A DNA stretch of 64,000 nt, taken from positions 43,535,001 through 43,599,000 of the forward strand of contig CP142451.1 in NCBI GenBank assembly GCA_038049695.1. The letters run 5' to 3'. Of the stretch, positions 56,500 to 64,000 are shown piece after piece. The stretch comes from Cinnamomum chago (taxonomy: Eukaryota; Streptophyta; Magnoliopsida; Laurales; Lauraceae). Position 1 is the first letter of the stretch, and every line of letters begins with the position of its first letter. A program made the position numbers and the translations under genes. A model generated the notes under the pieces. It did not search any database, was not told the origin of the DNA, and saw only the letters and a list, made by a program, of their open reading frames with translations.

Positions 56500-57411
56500 T
56501 GTAGAAGATAACAGGCCCAGCCCATGTGCCAAGCCCACTCGTGGGATAGACACAAATCTGTACATGATAAGATTTAGTCCCTAATTTCTCTCCTTCTATG
56601 TATAGGATATAATTGATTCTTTCCATTCTTTTGTTATTCTGATTGGTAATCCTTACTTAATTAGAGCCTTGATTAAGGCATCATATCAATATAAATATGA
56701 TAGTTGATGCTCTGTGTTGGCATGACTTTCTCCCACAATTTCTCTTCTTCTTCCTCTCCTTTCTTCATATATTATTACATGGTATCAGAGCCATAATATC
56801 TTGGAGACGTCATCTACATCATCTTGGCAATACAGATCACGCATCTGTGCCTTTTGGAAGCAAAAACGTGAGTGAAAACTCACTGTTTCTCATCGTGATT
56901 ATAGTGGCCCACCTGCGATGAGATCATCACAATATACACAAGTCTCTCCCCAGCCTTGGTCGCCCATCTCTTGTCTTTTTGAAGATTTTTTCAGAATTTT
57001 TCATAGATCAGAGGTAGGCCTTTTGATCCATCTTGTGATTATTCAACTTTCTGAAATTGTTTTCATCACAACCGCACAAAATCCTAGATTCTGAATGGAT
57101 TTTGATGCGACCTCCACTGTTGGAAAGGGATTTTCATCCTGGTTTCTAGCCTCATCTGATTATCAATCAGATCTCCTTGTGGGGCCCCATGAAGGGATCA
57201 AGCCATCAAAATCCAGTTCGTCTGGACTGTTTCTGGGCTGATTTTTTGCACCTGTGTGTGCTGTGTGCGTTTGGACACCTCATCCCCTACTATTGAAGTG
57301 TTGTCTTGGATCTGGGGGTGGTTTGAACTCCTCATCAACTATTGTTGGCCTGCTGATGGTTGTTTTTCTTCTTTAAATTGCTGCTGATCTTTCTTATCTT
57401 CTATTTCTGCA

Positions 57412-58222
57412 ATGGAAAAGTATGATGTTATCCCAATTAAATTTAACGGACAAAATTATATGTCCTGGTCTTTCCATTTAAAGAACTTCGTTGAAGGACA
57501 AGGGCTTTTTGGTTATCTTGATGGGTCGATCACTCAGCTACAGCCTACCAGTACCACTGATTCCAAAAACTTAGCCACCTGGTCCAAAGAAAATGCTAGA
57601 GTGATCACGTGGATCCTTAACTCCATTGATCCATCTCTTGCTGTGGCTCTTCAAGCCTACACTACCGCAACTGACATGTGGGCTCATCTCAAGAATCATC
57701 AAACCAATAAGGCCCGGAAGTTTCACTTGGGTAGTGAAAATTGCAAAGTATATTCAAGGGGATAAATCTGTGTAGTAATACTTTAATGGTTTCCTCACCT
57801 TATGGACTGAAAGAGATTCCATGTTGATCCAGACAGTCTCTTCCGGATTTCTATATGAGGCTCTCCAGTTGCAAGAAGAAACTCATATTAGCCAATTTCT
57901 TATGAATCTACGACCTGAATTTGAATCTGTCAGGTCGGCTCTCATGAATAGAGAAAATTCTGCTAATCTTGATACCTGCTTTCAAGAGGTCCTTCGCGAG
58001 GAACTTCGTCTCACCTCCCAGCGTACTATTCTGGAAGAACTAAAAGCCTTCCTTGCACCACTTCCCGCTGACTCGGCTCTTTTGGCAACCCCAACTCCGA
58101 AGCAGACTCAATGTTATGAGTGCAAAGGCTTCGGACATATTGCCAAAAATTGCTGCAAGAAATTGGTTTGTAGGTATTGCAAACGGACGGGTCATCTTAT
58201 TGAGGACTGTCGCAGCCTGTAG
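57412..58222 (+). pseudogene. Copia C gag with two zinc knuckles
   Basis: It starts MEKYDVIPIKFNGQNYMSW and is very similar to B gag. A small deletion near 57,695 (LKN/HQTNKA, lacking the KVY of B) and a TAG or frame change near 57,765 interrupt it. The downstream open part (57,821-58,222) keeps two CCHC knuckles, CYECKGFGHIAKNC and CRYCKRTGHLIEDC, and ends at TAG 58,220-58,222. Confidence 0.87.
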
Positions 58223-58498
58223 TGACGGAATGAGACACAGCCTAAGACGTCTCCCTCCAATCTGCCACGCCAGAATTTGCTTTCCGCGTTCTAGGCTCAT
58301 GCACCTTCATCTGATGCAGGAAGCACTTCATCTGGGGATGTATCCATGACTCCTGCTCATATTTAAAAACTGATCTAGAGCACGGTTACCTCTGCATATG
58401 CGTCTATGGGCTTCTCTGGCGGTCGGTATCAAACTCATTCTCATATAGCATCTCCAACTTTTCATTCCTTTGCCTCTCTTTCCTCTCCTATTACCTCT

Positions 58499-58937
58499 TC
58501 TACATGGTTTTTAGATTCAGGTGCCTCCAACCACATGACATCTGTATAACATAGTTTTACAGAGTCCCACCCGTACCTTGGAAAAGAGAAAATAACCATT
58601 GCTAATGGTGATCAACTACTCATTTCAGGAGTTGGTACCATTACTTTATCTAGTGTGTCTGGCCAGTCCATCACCCTTCCCAATGTTTACATTGTTCCTA
58701 AATTATCCGCCAATCTTCTTTCTGTTGGACAACTTATTGATGATGGCTATCTTCTTCACTTTTCCTCCTCTAGTTGTGTTATACAGGGGCGACAAACTGG
58801 GAAGGTGATCGCGACGGGAAGTAAACACGGGCGCCTGTTTTTGTTGGACATTGGACATCATTCCTTCTTTGCTGCTTCTTCTTCTAATGTCAATAAATTG
58901 TGGACTGTTTGGCATAGACGTCTTGGTCATGTGATCT
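58499..58937 (+). pseudogene. Copia C protease and pre-integrase start
   Basis: TWFLDSGASNHMTS contains the aspartic protease Asp-Ser-Gly triad. A TAA follows shortly at about 58,547. The frame continues with ITLPNVYIVPKLSANLLSVG and the pre-integrase WHRRLGHV, where similarity to copia ends. Confidence 0.85.
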
Positions 58938-59788
58938 ATCCATCAGGTGGTTAACCTAAAACAATACATTGGATGGTTATTCCGGAACATACATCGAGGA
59001 TTAACCCAGGACAATCAATACATTGAGATGCAGCCCGGAACAATCATAAACCAATACCGATCTACAGTCGTAACCAATCCATCTATCAATCTATAGTCCT
59101 CCCAAAGAGGTGCCCTTCTGTGTTGGATGTTAACAACTGAGTGGCGCTTGGCACAAGAATCTTAAGACAATCAATGAGGGCTGGACTTATCCTGCCTGAA
59201 CAAGATTCCGCAATCATGAGGGGAACTACTTTTCCATCAATCATTCAATCACTCCAATCAATCAATCAATCGATTCAATCATTTTCAATTTCCACGATAG
59301 CTCTAAGCTGTTACAATCAAGGCCGCCTAGTCTCATCACGCTGATCACTACCGATTATAAGGACTTGGTCTGGGCGGCAACCTTAACCATGGGGCGCAGC
59401 ATGTCAACCAGGGGCTTCAAACGGTGAGTCTCCACTAGCCCACATCGAAAATATCCAAGTCCTGACCTTGGGCTTACAAGTCAAATTCCGTCTTAACATG
59501 ATGCGTTTTAAAACAGCGCGGCCTCGGAAACCGTAAGAACTCTGAAGTTAAGCGTCCTCGAGCAGGAGCAATACTAGGATGGGTGACCTCCTGGAAAGTT
59601 TTTGTGCGCGCATGCCAAAGCGAAGCGGGGCGGGGCGGCGACATCGATGACAATCAATGGGGGTCCTATGTTCAATTAATCTATGCCCTCAATATGATCC
59701 CGACAATATAAAATAATATAAATCTATAGAGCTTGCACGAGCCATGTAGACGCCAATAACAAGACAATACAATTCAATCCCGTTCAGT
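58938..59788. mobile_element. Cassandra-like sequence containing 5S rRNA-derived stretch
   Basis: No ORF. The segment 59,430-59,615 contains CCCACATCGAAAATATCCAA and TGGGCTTACAAG phrases of the kind found in Cassandra TRIM LTRs, followed by a 5S rRNA-like stretch. Exact element ends and a second LTR were not identified, so a complete Cassandra cannot be claimed. The left part (59,220-59,280) has an AATC microsatellite. Confidence 0.55.
59526..59615 (+). ncRNA. 5S rRNA-derived sequence with internal promoter boxes
   Basis: GAAGTTAAGCGT (box A region) and ACTAGGATGGGTGACCTCCT (box C region) are kept in the order and spacing of plant 5S rRNA, with scattered substitutions elsewhere. The first 30 or so nucleotides of 5S are not recognisable and no T-run terminator follows. 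It is therefore a retroelement-borne or decayed 5S sequence, not a functional rRNA gene. Confidence 0.8.
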
Positions 59789-60916
59789 TGTAATATCCTA
59801 GGTACACTAAGGGGGACCTTGAATTTTTTTTTCAACATTAATGATTTTGAGTAGTTTATTTATAGGCCTTAGTTTGGTGGGCCCTAGCTTAATGTATGTT
59901 ATTGTGGGTTGATGTGGGCCTTAATAATGCTCTTATTTTAGTAGAAGGGGTGGCTGTGGGACCTTTGAATGAAGTTATTAACTTCAGTGTTGGGCCCCTC
60001 GTAGTATGATACAACACTCCTTGTGGGACTTTTGTAAAAACCTATTATTGTAAATAAATGACTTTTCTCTATATTCACAGTATTGTTTTCTAGTTTCAAA
60101 GGTTTTTTGAGAGGAACAAACCCTAAGTGGAGAGCTTCTGGATTCTAGGTTTGGAAAAAGGATATCACGAAGAAGACAACCTGTAGAAGGATTTGGTACC
60201 GAATGTCCTACTTTCGATCTCGTTTCGCGAACGCAACAATCTATTACAAAATGTGAGTGAATCCCTTATCTAGTGGTCTACAAGATTATTCTCTTCTAAT
60301 TAAGGCACAAGTTATGCTGGGATTTGATTGATGTGGATGCATGTGATGAAAGGCCTAGTGCTTTGGGTGACTGTGTGTTGGGTTCAAAACCCTAGACCAT
60401 GATGAAACTAAGGTGCTATGTGTGGTCGGATTCAAGGGAAGAGGGCCTTGGGTCAGTTGAACCCTAGGGATGGATGAAGATGATGGCCGAAGCCCTATAT
60501 AGGGAATTTCAGCCTTGACTGAACTCTAGGTTTCAATCCTTCATATCCAATATCAAACCCTAGATTTTAGGGTATGCATGAGTTAGGGTTAATTGATGAA
60601 TCTCTTTGTATGGTGATAATATTATCTCACAATTGGGAACTAGAATTTTTTTCCAAAGGCAGAATTCAGACCTTTTAATTGTATGGATTGTATGGTTATT
60701 ATAATGAATAAGATGCGGATGAATGAGAATTTTGTTAAATAATTATTGGTATATGTTGAATAGGGTTCAATTCAGAATAATTGAAGGAGAGCCTGGTTTC
60801 ACTTTCTAATACAAAGTTTAAAGAGAGAACTGAACCTCTTTATGGTAATCAGTTTGGCCAGACCATAGGTTGGTGGGTCATGCGCACTGATTTGTGAGAC
60901 TCCATAACAGATTAGT
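59789..60916 (+). mobile_element. LTR of family S2, cut by a LINE insertion
   Basis: It begins TGTAATATCC, the same start as solo LTR S2 (47,797-51,330, opposite strand), and shares the TTCGCGAACGC segment and GTGAGTGAATC block (60,210-60,270). The expected end GGGTCGTGACA is not reached before the LINE tail at 60,917. The region from 60,280 onward has no ORF. Confidence 0.65.
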
Positions 60917-61189
60917 AAACCAAACCAAACCAAACCAAGCCTTTTCCCACTAGGTGGGGTCGGCTATATGGATTTGACGACGCCAATCAAATCTGTTTAG
61001 GGCCATGTCCTCCGTTAGATCCATGTAGGCAAGATCATGTTTAATAGTTTCTTTCCAACTTCTCTTGGGTCTCCCTCTCCCTCTCCTACTCCGGGCAATC
61101 TCCATGCTTTCACACCTTTTAACAGGTGCCTCCGTTGGGCGCCTTCTAACATGGCCGAACCATCTCAGTCAATTTTCTCTCATTTTATC

Positions 61190-62751
61190 TTAAATCGGTG
61201 CTATTCCTACTTTGCCCCTAATCTCCTCATTCCTAATCCTATCTCTCCTTGTGATCCCGCACATCCATCTTAGCATTCTCATCTCCGCAACTTCCATCTT
61301 CTTAACATGATTATGCTTTACTGCCCAACACTCTGATCCATATAACAACGCTGGACGTACCGTCACCTTATAATACTTTCCTTTAACCTTGAGGGGGACT
61401 TTTCGATCACACAAGACCCCCGAAGCACTCCTCCATTTGGTCCACCCGGCCTGAATCCTGTGACTTTCATCAGTATCAATCTCTCCATCCTGTTGCACCA
61501 TAGATCCAAGGTACCTAAATTTTTCTTTCTCTACAATCTTTTGTGTGCCCAAACTTACTTCTAAGTTACCAAGTGTCCTACTTTGACTAAACTTGCATTC
61601 CATATATTCCGTCTTGCATCGACTTAGCCTAAATCCTTTTGTCTCTAACGTTTTTCGCCACAATTCTAGCTTAGCATTCACTCCTTCTCTCGTTTCATCC
61701 ACTAAAACAATGTCATCTGCAAATAGCATACACCACGGCACCTCATCCTGAATGTCTTGTAATCTCATCCATAACTAGGGCAAATAAGTACGGGCTTAAC
61801 GCTGAGCCTTGGTGTAGACCAATCGTGATAGGAAACTCTTTAGTCTCTCCGCTAGTTCTAATAGATGTCACGACTCTATTATGCATATCCTTTATCGCCT
61901 CAATATATGCGACACACTCTTTTCTTTTCCAGTACTCTCCATAGAATCTCCCTAGGAACTCGGTCATAGGCCTTCTCCAAGTCAATGAACACCATATGTA
62001 AATCTCTCTGGCCTTCTCTATACTGTTCCATTAACCTTCTTAGGAGAAAGATAGCCTCCATGGTTGATCTCCCAGGCATGAAACCAAATTGATTCTCTGA
62101 AATGTTTGTTGTTCTTCTTAATCTTCTCTCAATAACTCTCCCATAATTTCATTGTATGACTCATCAATTTAATCCCTCGGTAGTTCGCACAATTCTGAAT
62201 ATCTCCTTTGTTCTTGTATATGGGTATAAGAATACTTTTCCTCCATGCATCAGGCATCTTCTTGCTCTTTAGCACTACATTAAAAAGCTTTGTGTCAACC
62301 AACTTATGCCCTCCTCCCCCAAGCACCTCCAAACCTCAATAGGGATACCATCTGGCCCAATCGCTTTTCCTTTCTTCATCATTTTCAATACTTCTTTAAC
62401 TTCTTCCCTACTGATTCTCCTATAAAACATATGATTCGATTCTTCCCTAGAAATGGTAAGTTGCCCCAATTGTATGTCACTACTACTGCTATTGTTAAAT
62501 AACTTGTAGAAGTAGCTCTTCCAACGCTCCTTTATCTCCTCATCCTTTACTAATACCTTTTCATCCTCATCCTTAATGCATTTAACTTGGTTTAAGTCCT
62601 TGGTCCGCCTATCTCTTGCTTTGGCAAGCTTGAATAGCTCTCTTTCGCCTTCCTTAGTGTCGAGTCGCCTATATAGCTCCTCAAAAGCCTTTGCCTTTGC
62701 TTCACTAACTGCCTTTTTGGTTTCTCTTTTTACTTCTTTATACCTCTCCAA
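61190..62751 (-). pseudogene. LINE reverse transcriptase, frame-shifted
   Basis: The N-terminal part (62,751-62,275) continues the endonuclease frame with KERWKSYFYKLFN and MMKKGKAIGPDGIPIEVW. Frame shifts near 62,300, 62,120 and 61,755 move it on through NKGDIQNCANYRGIKLMSH, IGLHQGSALSPYLF and the catalytic MLFADDIVLVDE, ending with MLRWMCGITRRDRIRNEEIR. The FADD form of the catalytic box is normal for LINEs. It would copy LINE RNA at the cut target site. Confidence 0.92.
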
Positions 62752-62790
62752 GTTTGCTTCATTTCGATCATTTTGCCAAGTTTTAAAGCA

Positions 62791-63969
62791 CTATCTTTTA
62801 ACTCTTATCTTGTTTTGGACGGCCTCGCTCCACCACCATGCCTCTTTCTTTGCCGGAGCACCCCCTTTGGATTCTCCTAAGACTTCTTTCCCTATCCTCC
62901 TAATACACTCTGCTACCTTATCCCACATATTATTTGCACTCTCATTTACCGCCCAAACGTCTTCCTCTAGTACTTTTTCCCTTAATGCTAGTTGCTTATC
63001 ACCTTTCAAGTTCCACCATTTAGTCCTTGAGCATCTATGCAACTTTTTTCTAGTCCACCTTTGTAGCTGCACATCTATGATCAACAACCTATGTTGGGAA
63101 GTCAAGCTCTCCCCCGGTATAACCTTGCAATCTTTACAAGCTAAGCGGTCTCTTTTTCTAGTTAAGAAGAAGTCAATCTGTATCCTTGAGGAGCCACTCT
63201 TATAAGTCACCAAATGTTCCTCTCTCTTCCTAAAAAAGGTGTTAGTTACCATGAGATCATAAGCCACTGAAAACTCCAAAATATCCTTCCCTTCTTCATT
63301 TCTATTACCGTATCCATGTCCCCCGTGTACTCCTATATATCCATCTACGTCACGTCCTACATGCCCGTTCAAATCTCCTCCTATGAAGACCATCTCGCCT
63401 TGGGGTATCTCTAGTAGCACTCCTTCCAAGTCTTCCCAAAACTTCTCCTTATGTCCATCTCCTAAGCCCACCTGGGGGCATAAGCACTTCACTATCTCTT
63501 CTCCTAACACTAACTTAATGGCAATAATCCTATCTCCACATCGCTTTACACTAACTATATCTTCCTTTAAGTCCTTGCTTACCACTATGCCGACCTCATT
63601 CCTCGATCTATTAAGTCCCGTATACCATAACTTATGCCCAGTCCTCTCAATCTCTTTAGCTTTCTGTCCCACCCACCTTGTCTCTTGTAGGCAAGCAATT
63701 GCGATTCGTCTCCTTTCCATTGTATCCACCACTTCCATAAGTTTCCCAGTTAGGCTCCCAATGTTCCAAGTACCTAATCTCAGCTTTCTATTTTGGACTA
63801 GCTTCCTTACCTCCCACACTCGTCCCAAGTGTGAGGACCCTTCCCTATTTAGCACTGCACCCGGGCGCCGATGCAGCGGTCTTTGCTCACTTATCACTGT
63901 ACTCGGACCATACAGCGTGTCGCTAAGTAGGGGACACCCCAACGAAATTTCATTAGGTCTTAAATCCAT
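62791..63969 (-). pseudogene. LINE apurinic/apyrimidinic-type endonuclease domain
   Basis: The frame is open for 392 codons. The APE fold motifs are in order: LRLGTWNIGSLTG (metal-binding Asn), IACLQETRWVG (catalytic Glu), GGDLNGHVG (Asp and Asn) and SQHRLLIIDV (catalytic His, with Ser-Gln-His in place of the usual Ser-Asp-His). A TAG at 62,791 separates it from RT in the same frame, so the original protein was one ORF, as in the RTE clade. It nicks target DNA to prime reverse transcription. Confidence 0.93.
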
Positions 63970-64000
63970 AAAGAAATCCGACTGAGTATTGTGCTGGCTG

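Larger units (their letters stand above)
56500..58937 (+). mobile_element. Copia element C, 5' part only, head-to-tail with B
   Basis: LTR 56,500-56,779 (TGTAGAAGATAACAGG...TATTATTACA) with primer site TGGTATCAGAGCC. gag and protease follow, and the element stops abruptly at about 58,937 within the pre-integrase motif (HRRLGHV). Its LTR shares ends and several blocks with the LTR of B but is clearly diverged, so B and C are related subfamilies rather than one duplicated copy. Confidence 0.85.
60917..64000 (-). mobile_element. RTE-type LINE (copy A), nearly full length, runs off right edge
   Basis: The 3' tail on the minus strand is a short TTTGG repeat (60,917-60,938), preceded by a GTGGGGTCGGCTATATGGAT-type 3' end (read on the plus strand), typical of plant RTE LINEs. 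Endonuclease and RT regions follow toward the right, with the start codon of the longest frame at 63,969. By comparison with positions 1-195, about 90 bp of 5' leader lie outside the window. The coding region has one stop and three frame shifts. Confidence 0.93.

Noticed and set aside
59526-59615. Functional 5S rRNA gene
   Set aside because: The 5' third is not recognisable, substitutions are frequent and no terminator run follows.
1-64000. CRISPR arrays, tRNA genes, organelle or bacterial DNA
   Set aside because: No regularly spaced short repeats with unique spacers, no cloverleaf sequence and no organelle or bacterial genes were seen.

Overview
The window is nuclear DNA from a seed plant, most likely an angiosperm with a large, repeat-rich genome. 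The evidence is spliced plant-type gene exons (a GH17 beta-glucanase exon, a phosducin-like exon and a CBS-domain exon pair), plant lineages of Ty1/copia and Ty3/gypsy, RTE-type LINEs, hAT transposons and a 5S-bearing Cassandra-like sequence. There are no bacterial operons, no CRISPR array and no complete host gene. A more exact taxonomic placement cannot be supported from this sequence alone.

Layout. 1-195 is the 5' end of an RTE-type LINE whose sequence recurs at the far end of the window. 0.2-5.9 kb is degenerate host-like DNA with an unrecognised exon-like stretch (about 2 kb), a solo gypsy-type LTR with perfect 5-bp duplications (3,931-4,928) and a decayed phosducin-like exon (4,980-5,187). 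5.9-7.5 kb is a long copia-type LTR with its primer-binding site. 7.5-9.75 kb is a palindromic MITE with a hAT transposon (perfect 8-bp target duplication) inserted at its edge. 11.4-13.0 and 17.5-19.2 kb are two related solo LTRs; between them lie more MITE copies and a broken CBS-domain gene fragment. 21.4-32.5 kb is an 11.1-kb Ty3/gypsy element of Tat type on the minus strand, with gag-pol broken mainly by Gln-to-stop transitions and a separate plus-strand, apparently spliced antisense gene between pol and the 3' LTR.

33.6-35.3 kb is the best-supported host gene: upstream sequence and exon 1 of a GH17 glucan endo-1,3-beta-glucosidase-like protein, ending at a clean GT donor. No second exon is visible in the remaining 28.7 kb, so either the first intron is giant and full of transposons or the gene is truncated. 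37.3-54.7 kb is a nest of insertions that target duplications resolve layer by layer: an RTE LINE was invaded by a non-autonomous hAT element (8-bp duplication), which was invaded by a young copia element (5-bp duplication). The same LINE was invaded by a BED-finger/DUF659-type hAT, which received a large solo LTR, which in turn received a second copy of the non-autonomous hAT family.

53.9-58.9 kb holds an old copia fragment followed by two head-to-tail 5' halves of related copia elements. 58.9-60.9 kb holds a 5S rRNA-derived Cassandra-like sequence and an LTR related to the solo LTR at 47.8-51.3 kb. 60.9-64.0 kb is a nearly full-length RTE LINE running off the right edge.

No element has a fully intact coding region, so activity today would depend on proteins supplied in trans. 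The most informative observations are the resolved nesting order, the hAT family with repeated GTAGCGG subterminal motifs, the Gln-to-stop decay of the gypsy element, its spliced antisense gene, and a copia element that looks young by its LTRs but already carries five disabling lesions.
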